This document shows, piece by piece, positions 13,001 through 24,600 of a DNA stretch of 64,000 bases; position 1 is the stretch's first letter, and the number at the start of each line of letters is the position of its first letter. Origin of the DNA: Atherinomorus stipes (Eukaryota; Chordata; Actinopteri; Atheriniformes; Atherinidae); NCBI GenBank assembly GCA_023101725.1, contig JALJCO010007095.1, positions 124,001 to 188,000 on the forward strand, in the 5' to 3' direction. The notes under the pieces were generated by a model. It ran no database searches. It was not told the origin of the DNA and saw only the letters and a list, made by a program, of their open reading frames with translations. The position numbers and the translations under genes were made by a program.

Positions 13001-14622
13001 AAGAGAAATGTTTAATAGATGAAAAATGAAAGCGTCTTCTCTGGAGCATCAAAGTGAATAAATACAAGGCTTACATGTGACTTAACAAGAAATGTTGCTG
13101 CATTTGGTTTATTTCAAAATGCAACAAAAAAATGAGTGGCTAATCTCAAGCAAAGCTTAAAAAAACAACAAAAAAAAAAAAAAAAACACAATGATGGTCA
13201 TCTCTTGGGTTTTTGCCTCAAGTGTTGTTCTTATTAGCAGCAGCATGAGCAGAGGAAATGGTCTGAGCCCAGTTCAGGAGCCTATTTTGGGAAAATGCTC
13301 AATAATTTATCTACTGCAGCAGAACATCTCTGTTCTCTGTTGTTTGCTGCACTATTTGTCAAAATCATTTCATTTTTACAAGAATTCCTTCTAAAAACCA
13401 CAAACACCACAATGTGTTGTCGCATTTGCAAGTCTTTGTTCTTTCATTTGATGTGTAGCAAGCACCTCTAAAACAGTAATGGGCCCCATTTACCAGCAGC
13501 GACAAATGGCATCCAGGTTAATTGAAATCTCCCACAGGTTGCGATCATTTCAGGTCCCAGTCCACCTCCACACTGCCGCCACCACGGTAACAACAGCAAC
13601 TCAGTCATGCAGAGTACACAGTTATTGTCATCAAGCCATCACACACACTAATGCACACATTCCCTGAATAAACAACTGCACACAGAGCTTTTTATGGATC
13701 CCAGAGGGAATATTTCATACTTGAGTGTAGAGAAACAGCTTTATCCCTATATCATCAGACTGCACTGCAATGACCCCCAGCTGTCCTCCTGAAGAGGATG
13801 TGAGATGAAGATGCAAAAACTTTACACGGAAACTGCTGCACCTCTATCAGGCTTTTCATCTCAAAAATATTCAAACAGCAAACTTAACATGTGCTTCAGT
13901 TTCATGCAAAAGCACACTCTAATGGTTGACAGCTGGTTTAGTTTGCTTACATCACAAGCACAAACTAAAGCAACTCTGGAAACTTCCTCAACAAACAATA
14001 TAATTCATCCCATCTCCGTCAGTCCTACAATCCTACACAGATGCTGTTTCAGTGTCAGGTCCCTTCTGTTTGCTGAACCAATTTAAAGGAAACTTGCTTT
14101 CAGGAGAACATTTAACATTTCTGGGGTCTAATGTGAGAATTCTTGACAAAATCAAACTTATTAGTTATCTTTGTCCTTGGTTGATATTTAAGTACAATGA
14201 CGTCATTGATATTCTCAAATCTGCAGACAGCCTGGTGCATATGAGTCCTTTCTACCATCAATCTTATCTGATACCTGTAATCCACTGTGGGGAATGTAAA
14301 TAAGTGTCATGACTAATTTATCAAAGAAGACATGGAGGACTGAGGAGGAAATTCATGTTATAAATCATCAAACATTACAAATCCTACATAAATATATGCA
14401 TTATTCTAGGCATGGAGTACTTAGCTTCCATAGAGCCGCAGATATAAACACTCAGACACAACACTTGACATGACAGTGATGACTTCACTGGGAGGCTCTC
14501 AGGTTCACAACAGCACTTAGACTCTTAGAGGGCAGACATGGAACATTAATGCAAAGGGAGTTGTTTACACATAAATTAATATAAAACTAAACACCTCATG
14601 TCTTCTAATTCAGTCCACTTAC
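10071..14622. other. Gene-free stretch
   Basis: No exon could be supported. Purine-rich GA tracts occur at about 10515-10610 and 10800-10960. An ATG followed by five codons and a good GT donor sits at about 10536, but nothing joins to it. The rest is unremarkable AT-rich sequence. Confidence 0.45.
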
Positions 14623-14698
14623 GGTTGAACTTCCTGCGGAAGGCATGAGGCCTCCAGGGTCGCTTTCGTATCCAGTTCAGGCGTCGAGGCAGCTCCAT
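14623..14698 (-). CDS. Possible first coding exon of an unrecognised minus-strand gene
   Basis: Reading leftwards from an ATG at 14698 gives 25 codons beginning MELPRRLNWIRKRPWRP. They are rich in Arg, Lys and Trp, and a strong donor (C|GTAAGTGG) follows at 14622. An in-frame TGA about 12 codons upstream makes this ATG a plausible start. The surrounding 14.6-15.1 kb is less AT-rich and looks more exon-like than its neighbours. I do not recognise the peptide. No following exon was found between 1 and 14,622, so it may be an orphan exon, a first exon of a gene broken by the window edge, or chance. A short basic N terminus would suit the cytosolic side of a membrane protein, but that is a guess. 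Confidence 0.25.
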
Positions 14699-15990
14699 GT
14701 TGTCAAGCAGGTGCCAGTGTGTGATAGCCACTCACCCATCAAAGAACAGAACCCGTTTTCTTCTGCCCATCCCCAGGGCAGATACTCCCTCCAGAGCATT
14801 AACTGCTGCAAGTACCACCTTAAAGCCTGGAGCCTGCAGTCAGTTCTCCACACTGCGGGACAGAGCAAGTACAGTAGCTGTTCTGGAGCTCAGCTACATT
14901 TCCCCTCCACTGCTTTATCTTTTATGCATGAGTCAGTGGAACCCAACTCCTTCGGTTCTGGGAGGATCGCAGTCAGGCCTCTGCCTGGGAAACCTATCGA
15001 CAGGCAGCATCTGAAGTGCAGAGTGCACACCCCGGTGAAATGTGATGCTTCTGAGCCTCCTGGGAGGCAAGGTGATTGGATGCACGGGATGTACAGCTCA
15101 ACCAGTTACCTGAAGAGGCTGGAACTCACACAGGTAAAGATGCTGCAACAGTTTGAAGTGTGTGCACTAAAATTAGATTTTGGGTTGAGAAAAGGAAAAA
15201 AAAACTCATTAACAGTCATAGTCAAATCCAATACAAGCTTATCTATTTATTTATTCATTTTTACCTCAAAACCATCTCTGCTTTTTAAAGTTGATAATGA
15301 TACTGCAGGAAGAAAAGCCAGAATTATAAATGAGGCGTTTTAGTCATCAGCGGAAACATCTGACTTAGTCATCCTGCAGGCCTTTTTACTTGCATGAAGA
15401 ACATAAAAGCATGAACAGATTTGGCATGTGATTGGTCTACTCTCCTTTGTGCCAGCATATACGGAAATAATAATGAAAAAAGTTGTTCAACAGTGAGAGG
15501 GGGAAGGGAGAAAAAGTTATTAAAAAAAAAAGGAAACTTCTGGATGGAAAGGAAGGGAGAAAAACAAAAGGGCCAACCAGGGGGAGCCAAAAAAAAAAAA
15601 AAAGGGGGGGGGGGGGGGGGGGGTATGAGAAACATGCAGTAAAAAAAAAAAAAAAAGCGAATTTCAATAGCCTTGTTTTGACCGAATATATTTTTGGGAA
15701 GATGGAAGTTAATCCTGTTAAGGTGTCTGAAAGATGTGTGAGTTAATGCAGATAACACCTGAGATGTGCTCTTAAATAAATGTCTTCTTACAGCGAAGCA
15801 CAGAGAAAGATGGCTGCCGATCCCAGCTCCTTCACAAACAGGCCAAATGAACTCTGAGGGCTCACGCTGCAGTTTGAGATCATGAAGAGTAATGAAGAAG
15901 CAATGACCTCTAGTGGCAGTGGACTTTCCACTGAGGCAGAGACATTCATGTGCCATGGTTAAATGTGAAGCAATGGAAGAGAACAGAAAG
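14699..15990. other. Intergenic stretch containing a poly-A/poly-G artefact-like tract
   Basis: A 232-codon plus-strand open frame runs through 14645-15343 but has no family resemblance or splice structure. At 15590-15656 there is a run of A, then about 22 G, then about 17 A. This is unlike natural repeats nearby and similar to the artefact-like blocks at 7.3 and 22.7 kb. No gene is supported here. Confidence 0.45.
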
Positions 15991-17847
15991 CCACTGAAGT
16001 CTGTACTTGACTTTATTAAGATAAAACCACACAACACACACCTGCCTATGTTTGAGGACACAAGATTCAGTCACTGAACAGTTTCTTACTATTTGGTTTG
16101 TCGATGTCCCAAAAATAATAAATAAAAACTCAACATGGCGAGCACTTGAGACAATTCTTAACAGATGCACACATTTTTCAAACAACTGATACCCAATTGA
16201 ACAAATACACATATTGCAACATTCACCTCCTGTATAGAGGTCATATGACAAAATGAGGAAACACCAATAACAGCATGTGTGTTTACTTTAAACAGCACTT
16301 ACAGGTAACAAGTTTGGTTTAAATGAAGATTTGGTTTAAGAATGAAAATGAGCACCGACAGTAAAACAAATCTGGGTGATTGAAGAAGTGCTCATGTTGA
16401 TAGACTAAAGGATTTTAAAACCAAAATCCTGAGTAGTTCCAGCTGGCGACAAACTGGCTTTAACATCTAGCTGGTGGGAAAAAAAAAAAACAAAACATGG
16501 AAGTGTAAAATGATCACAACCTCAAAAACATTTGGCAAAAGACTACAGCTTTGTGTGCATGATTGTGCTCAAGATGCTGACGCAAACACCAGGTTTCAAT
16601 ATCAAAAATAGGCAGGCTTGGCCACACTCACAGAAGGCACACAGTTCATGAGGGCAAACATCACATTTCTACCTGGAGTTCACATCACAGCTGTAATTTC
16701 TCATTAGGAAGTAGAGACACTTTGCTACAAGCTCACTACAGGAGCAGAGAAATGGTACGATCATGAAACTGTTTCGGATCATTCTTGAGAAGCTGTGACG
16801 ATATGGTGCAAAGTAGTTTATATATAAGAAGGCAACGATATCTTAAATTTTCTATCTGATACAATCTTTAAAGAAAAAGTGTGTGGGGTGGGATCAGCAA
16901 CAACGTGTGCACATCTGTACAAGTGATCCTGAGGTTTTCTTGTTAAAAAAAAAAAGACGACATGATGAACAAAATGTAGACCTGCTGACATTTCCTGAAT
17001 CCAGAAACAAACATAGTAACTTTTAAAACCGCTTAAATGGCTGTTGGTCAGTTTCACTCCTTAACAGTGTGTGCAGACACTACCCACACAGAAATGTGAT
17101 AACAGACTTAAATGAGACTTTGGGAAATGTTAAAGTTTGATGGACGTTGCGTTAGCTGCCGTGAGGAGGCATCTGAAAATCTAATTCAGTCAAATGCAAT
17201 AAAAATGTTTGGAAGAAAAAAAAAAGGAAAAAAATAACAATGCAGTTTTTTTTAAAAGGATAGGAGGAAACACATGGTGATATGGTTGTGCTCATTGCTA
17301 TGGCAGGACCAATCGGACATCCAATAAACTAGCTAGTAAACTGCAGCAAACATTTTAAAAAAGGCAATAAATAACAGCATTTTTATGATAATCTTTTCAA
17401 AACTGACAAAACTCTACACTCATCCATTTGGTCCTTTAATTCATTAACATAGAATAAAGCTCTCTATAAACCCACGTAACAGAAACTAGGAACTGTGCAA
17501 AAATGTCTGCTCTTTGAGCTGCACCAGCAAGTTCTACCAATATCTCTGTGCTCACTTTGTTGCTGCCACACTCCAACAGACAAAAACCACAATGAAAACT
17601 TTCTGTAAATGGCCAATGTATGCATGTATGTATGCGTTTAAGTTGCAGTGCATGGAGGGAAATGTACCACCACTGCGTTGTGTACCAGCAAGAAAAACCC
17701 CAACTGTGCTCATTAAACGGTAAATGGTGTGCTGTGTTTCTGTCTCATGTTTCTCCATCCTTCTATCCTTCATTCAAACAATCCCTTCTTCTTGTCTCTC
17801 ATCCTCTTTCCATACAGTTCTTCACTGAAGAGTTCTCTGTCGCAGCA
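15991..17847 (-). other. Probable 3' UTR of the y+LAT-type transporter gene
   Basis: This region follows the transporter stop codon (17848-17850, minus strand). A minus-strand AATAAA lies at 16012-16017, which would place cleavage at about 15,995. There is no open frame of interest and no splice acceptor is needed. The length (about 1.85 kb) is reasonable for a vertebrate 3' UTR. The end is inferred from the signal only; no transcript data are available here. Confidence 0.5.
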
Positions 17848-20800
17848 TCATTCGATTTTTTCTGGGTCAATGTTGTCCAGATCAATATCTGGTGAGGCCA
17901 CACAGCACATGCACAGCTTTTGGGTGAACAGGGAGATGTCGTCTGCATTGAAAGTAGAGAACAAACAAACAAAAAAGTCAAGCGCAGCACTTGGAAAAAT
18001 ATCACATCTTTATTTTTGAACAAATGCGAGTGTCAAGATAAAAGGTTTATGTAATACTTCTGGATTGACATTGTTGCAACCCTAGTTTTTAAAGTATTAG
18101 GGGAGCTTGCTGCTAGACTGCACGTGTAAACATGTAAACACTGTAAAGCCCTAGAATATACGGGCTTTACAATACACTGAACTTTGAAACACTAATCTTA
18201 ATTCCTTCCAAGAACTGAAACAAGCCATCTTACTTGTGTCAATGGTAGCAGGTCTGTATGAATTTCAAACTTATAAGCTACTCAACTCAAAGGTTTGTCA
18301 TAACATCCAGAGACATGCTTGGATCAGAACTGAGAATGTTTATCGTTTGCCATTTCTTTTGCTTCAATCTATTAACAAGACCAGGTAAAAATCTAGTACA
18401 TAGCTGGGTTGCTAATGGTTAAAGTGCAACAGCATGTCATTTGCTACAAGGATAGTTCAATTATGTGAATTGCTGAACAGTTAGAGCCAATTTTCGACAA
18501 TTTACAGGCAGGCAATCATACAGTGAGAGATCGTCAAGTCTGGATCAGTGGGAAATGTACTATTACATAAGCACATGCTAATAACTCAAAAGTAGAAAAC
18601 CAAGCACAGGACTTTGTCCTACAACAGCATTTTAATCACATGGTAAATTAACTCTAAAGGTTTTTTGTACTTCTTCTAAACAAAACTGATAAAGGCTAGC
18701 TCTGTGCTGAAGATTACTCTGGAGCTGATTATGCAAAGAATTTTACTAAAGCTGCTCAACATAATGGTCAAGCTTAAACATAGTGATCAAACCACAAAGT
18801 GCATTCAGTCAGTGGCTTTTTCAGCTCCGCTGCAATAAAGAGCAGCACAGACGCCCATCCCTACTCACAGCTGCAACTGGAACCAATTACACTTTTGTAA
18901 CTATTAGCCGATTTCTCGTTTAAAAAAAAAAAAAAAGAAAAGCTGAGTTAGTTCCTATTTTGAGATTAATACATTATCATGTTTCCACTGGTGAGGAATG
19001 GCTTCAAGAAAAATAAGAAATCTTGCTTGTAAAACCCTAAAATGAACCATATATAAATGCAACACATCATAAACTCAATAACTGACCAAGAATCGAGCTC
19101 CAAATATTCACACAACCAAAACCTAATTACGTATAAGTGTCTCTTGCATAATTAAACAGTGGTCTGAAAAGGAACTTTCAGTTCCCCAAAACAAACAGCC
19201 ACAGTGTTGAAAATGTAATGCGCTGTTTCTTACCCAGCATTTTGCCCAGGAAGGCTGGTCTAGAGGTGGGTGGCAGGTGGACGCAAATGTAATAGACTGG
19301 AGCACCAGATAATGCCACTGCAATTCCTACAAGAGAGTTGATGGTGTCGCTGTAGAGGGGCACCACCACCAGGAATATGCTGCATAGGCAGTAAACTATT
19401 GGGAAGAACAAGGACAGCTGCAGGGAGCAGACAGAGGATGGGTAGGGACGGATGGCATGCAAAGAAACAAGGGGAAATAAGAGGAAGCAGAGAATGGCGA
19501 TTAAGAAAAAAAGGAACAAAACACTTAATTGAGCAATGACAAACAAATCATTAAAAAATAGTCCTGATGGCTCTAGTGGGGATTTAATTAAATTCTTCAG
19601 CCAGTATGCATTTCAGTGAAAATCAATATTACTTTGACATAAGATTCAAAAAGAGTTTATATCATTTACAGTACAAACCTGGAGCAGACGGAAGTGAGGG
19701 CAACATCATAAGCACGTTAGAGCACGCAAACAGAGAGAATGTATAAAATGCTTAAATGAGGCATAAAATGATAGCATAACTGTAAACAGGCTTCTTACAC
19801 CACATTAGTCTCAGTAGACAAACTGCCTGTTGCTTGAATAAAGAATAAAAAGATGAAGTCATACACTTCCTTCATCCTTGTTTGCTAAGCACACATCTCT
19901 TAGGGAGGTAAGAGTTAAGCAGTCTCTCACTGCATGGTATAATTCAGTTACAAATACTACAGTATTTACAGTCCACCTCACAGACTCTCCAGCAGCAATG
20001 CCTTTTCATGCATTTGATATATAAACACACGTGGTATATGAATCACCTTTTTTAAAAGTCAATGTCAACACTAAAACTGATACAGTTCAATTACCTTAAC
20101 AGGCCGGTGCATATCAGGCGCTTTGATGCGAAGGTAGATCTGGCTGGCAATTGACAGACCAATGAACAGCCAGTAGTTAAAACTGAAGTAGTTGATCAAC
20201 CGGAAGACATCTGGCACGGATAGGTATAACAGGGACATAGCACCCTGAAGAAAACCACACAAGTTCATAGAAATGAAAAAAAAAAAGTTAAGCCAAAGGA
20301 ATAAAACTACTACTATAACAACCAAACATTCAATGATACAACTAAAATAGCAAAATACCAACATTGAAAAGCAGTGCAGGAATTGGTGTGAAGCGCTTTA
20401 TGTGGATCATGCACAGGATGTTTGGTAGGTGGCCTTCCCTGGAACCAACAAAAAACAACCTGCAGGAAAAAGAGAGACAAAGGAAAAAGTCACCTTGTTC
20501 CTCTTTTTGTTTGAAACTTAAATTTAGAAGGACGTACTGTAAATGGGAATTGTAGATGAGCAGAAAGAGAGCACACTGACCTTGAGGCTGCAATGATTGA
20601 AGAGTTGAGGCCTCCATAACAGGAAATAGCCACAGAAATGGGGATCAGCCATCGAGCCCAGCCCAGCACTTCATCTGCAAACGTCTGACAAGACATTTCA
20701 CCAATAACTAACTTACATTTACTGCACAGGTTCCCAGTGACTAATTTTAGGCTTTGTGATAATGATGGGACAATAACTCTTATAAACCTGAATAACTTGT

Positions 20801-21621
20801 GTCATCTTTATGTAAACAAGCCACCTCCATTTCCTGCCATTTGCCTTGTAAATGACAATTTGTAACATAGGTTAGTGTGGAGCCAAAAACATCCACAGGC
20901 ACTTTTTTCCCTCTTTCATACCGTTTGAAATTCTGTGGATAAGAGTAAACCATCTACAATAGATCACAAAATCAACAGCACTGCTCAACACTTGACTTCA
21001 ATCATTATGCCCTTAAAACCTTAAAAGCAACACTCAACCACTGGTGACCTAAAACTGCAGCAGTGCGTTAAGGAAAAGATTCAGAGCGATGGGGTGCAAC
21101 CAGAAGTTACTGTACAGGGCAAATACCATTAAGCCCTTGCAACAGCCGATCTTGAGTGTGATCATCCATTGGATAGCAAGACACAGAGAGGTGGTTTGAC
21201 CGAGGTAAACCAGCCATCACACAGCAGCCAAAAGCCTGCTGGGTTTGACAAGCAGCCTACGCAGCAGTGGACACCACCGTACCACCAAAGACTGCATTGA
21301 GGTCAACAGTGAACAATGCTGTTCACTGTTGGGCAGCCAGAACCAGAACCAGGGGACCAACCCACCTCCAGCATACGCAGCCTTTAACATCCTGAGCAGA
21401 AGAGATAAATCGGTGAGAGACAACCCCTCTGGTGGTCTGTCAACACCATGGTGATACAAATGAGCAGCCATTATGATAACACAATTCAGCAGCCCAGCGT
21501 GCTGCCACAGATTACAGCAGCTGTGAGGGAGTCAGGGTGGAATTTGCTCTTCTTGTGTTGGAACAGCAGCAGTTTGGCAAAAAGAAAGCACTACTGCTAC
21601 ATTAGCTGTAGAAGTTAAGTG

Positions 21622-21666
<45 letters not shown>

Positions 21667-24600
21667 ACTACCCCAAAAATTTGATTATCCGGAAAAAGTT
21701 CTTGTATTTCTGCAATTCAACTTAAAAGGTGCAATTTACATATTGTTTAGATCAATAATATGTGAAATCAATATTTCAAGCTTTTGTTTGTTTGGATGTT
21801 GCTGATTAGGACTTGCAAATTAAGAAAACCTCAAATTCTGAAACTCAAAAATTAGAATACTGTAAAAAGCTTCAGTATTGTAGGTTCAGAATGTCACATT
21901 CTAATCAGGTAAGTAATCCAAAACACCTCCTTAAGTGCCCCAAGCCTTTAAAAAAGTCCCTGTCTTGGTTTAGAAGAATTCACAATCATGGGGAAGACTG
22001 CTGATCTGACAGTTGTGTAGGAAACCATCATTTACTCCCTGCACAAGGTGGGAAAGACACAAAAAGTGATAGCAAAAGAAGCTGGATGTTCTCAGAGTGC
22101 TGTCTCAAAGCACATTAATGGACAGTTAAGTGGAAGGAAGAAGTGTGGAAGAAAACGGTGTACAAGCCGGAGGGCTGACAACAGCCTGGAGAAGATCTTC
22201 ATAAGAAGGAACTACATAAGGAATGGACCTGTGAGTTTCATCAAGTCCAGCATAAATGCAGCCGTCTACCAGGACATTTTGGAGCACTTCATGCTTGCTT
22301 CAGCAGACCAGCTGTATGAGGATGCAGACTTCATCTTCCAGCAAGACTTGGCACCTGCCCACATTGCCAAAAGTACAAAATCTTGATTCAACAACCATGC
22401 TTGATTGGCCAGCAAACTCACCTCCATCGAACCCCATCAAAAACATGTGGGGCATTGCCAAGAGAAAGCTGAACAGGAAGAGACCAAACAATAAAGAAGA
22501 GCTCAAGGCTGTGATTGAAGCACGTTTTTCTTCCATAACACCTGAGATATGCCAGAGGCTGGTAGCATCCATGCCACGCCGGGTTAAGGCAGTCATTTAA
22601 GCAAAGGGGGCCCCAACCAAGTACTAAGCACAGATGCAAGATTTTACTTTAGGAGGTCTGACTATTTTAAGTCATTTTTAAATTGATTTTTTTTGACCGG
22701 GGGAAATGGGGATTACAGGGAGGAGGGGGGAGGCGGGGGGGGGGGGGGGGGGGGGGGGGGCGGGGCCGGGGGGGGGGGGGGGGACGAGCCGGGGCCCCCC
22801 CGGCCCCCGCCGCCCTTTCACGCAATATTTAAATTTTTTGAGTTTTAGAATTTCAGGTTTTCTTAAGCTGCAAGTCCTAATCAGCAAAATCCAAATAAAT
22901 AAAAGCTTGAAATATATTGGTTCACATATTATTAGTCTATACAATATGTAAATACCACCTCTTAAGTTGAATTATAGAAATACATGAACTTTTTCAGGAT
23001 ATTCAAATTTTTGGGGTGGTACCTGATGTGTTAAAGTCGGAACTACTCAGTACAAGGAGAGAGATTAGAGGGAGTGTCCTTGGCTCTGTAATGGGCATTT
23101 TCCACTGCACATTTTCGAAACCCTTCCACACGGCACAGCATGCTTTATTTGCGTTTTCCTCTGGGAAAACCTGCTAAAGGCGTTACCATTTTCCATACCC
23201 GTTTCAGAGCTAGCTCCAACTGTGCTGAACCTACACAAACCGTGAGATACCTGATGGCTCTCCGCTTATTGGTCAAAGGAAATTATCGTCATACACATAA
23301 GTGTTTCACCTCGCCTCTTCTGAAAATATCTGGCTCTGTTTTCGGTGACTATAAGCCACAGAGAAAACTACGGCAGTAACACCTCCATATCATCCAATGC
23401 CTCCATTGTCGTTTTCACTTTACTGACCACCGTGTGGCACAGCAGTGACGTCACAGCAGTCTCAACCGTGCCTACTCCACCCACTTCCAGGCAGTAGACT
23501 ACTACTTCTCCTGTGTGGAAACAAAAATCGTCCTGGTCGTCTTTAGCATGTGGTGCTGTACCGTGCCCTGTGCAGCTGCAATGGAAAAGGCCCTCTTGGA
23601 TTCTAGTACCTTTAATATAGCAGTGTGTTTGTAATTTCAGTTGCTTTTAATGAAATCATCAGTGTGCAACACAGGTGCAGTGCAACTGACAAAGACATCG
23701 ACTCTATGCCTGCAAAGCATGAAGTTCCGATGCGAAATGTTGAAGCAACACTACATGACTGAACTAAAACTTTGTGCTTCCGATTCGTTTTGATGGCACA
23801 CCGACATTTATTAGTGTATGTACATTTCCGGAGCTGTCATTGCCCTGAAGCATCCCAAGCTGAGAAATAACACATCACAACTTTTTTCCCAGTCCAGGGC
23901 ATCTTGCTACAGCAACATTTCACTTTATGGTACTGCATTACATCCCAGCAACTGGATATTAAAAGAGTGGCTGTTTTGAAAGAGCATCATGGCTCAGTCA
24001 GCAAAAAAAAAAAAAAAAAAAAAAAGTTAAAAAACATTACTGGACAAAGTGAGGAAAAGTGACAGCACAACATCAGAATGATTTTTACTGGCTGGAGAAC
24101 ACTTGGCTGCTGTATTAGTCTTTGCTAGTGGGAGCCACAGTGTAAAAATTCAGCAATCAAAGTCCAGCAGCATCAAAATGATACAGAAACTCACATGCTG
24201 TAACATTCTGTGCTAGGCACAGTGAGGAAATGTTCCTTTTGTTGAGGTCATGAGTGCAAAATAGGTGAAAGGGGAAGATGATTACATCTACAACACAGAA
24301 GACTGCATCCGAAGAGATGTTTGATGGTGTCAAGATAACACAGAAACTCACATTACAACATGTTTTAGTGTAGAGCAGCATGCCCAGGGAAATGATTGCT
24401 CTCTAAAACCTGACAAATCCAGTCATGAGCCATTTCATGCTGCATCTCTCAGCTTGATTTTAGATCGTAGCCTGGAGCATGTGGCAGAACATTAGACAGC
24501 ATAATAAATGCTCTAATAAAGGACAAGATTATCAAATAGCATTTACAACAAGCATAAGTACAACTACTCCAACAATGCCCTAATCACATCATTAAGTTCG

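Larger units (their letters stand above)
21662..23025 (+). mobile_element. Tc1/mariner-like element with ~190-bp inverted repeats, internally deleted
   Basis: Long terminal inverted repeats cover about 21662-21855 and 22838-23025. The outer ends read CAGGTACTACCCCAAAAATT and, reversed, CAGGTACCACCCCAAAAATT. They continue as imperfect copies through GCTGATTAGGACTTGCA. Between them is a broken Tc1-type transposase. A G/C homopolymer block at about 22695-22815 interrupts the right half and looks artefactual. It sits in a transporter intron in the opposite orientation to the gene. No clear TA duplication remains at either end. Confidence 0.9.

Noticed and set aside
14645..15343. 232-codon plus-strand open frame
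   Set aside because: No recognisable domain, mixed composition ending in AT-rich intron-like sequence, and no splice or promoter context.
15369..16061. 230-codon minus-strand open frame
   Set aside because: Its middle is poly-Phe/poly-Pro translated from the poly-A/poly-G artefact tract, and its end overlaps the transporter 3' UTR.
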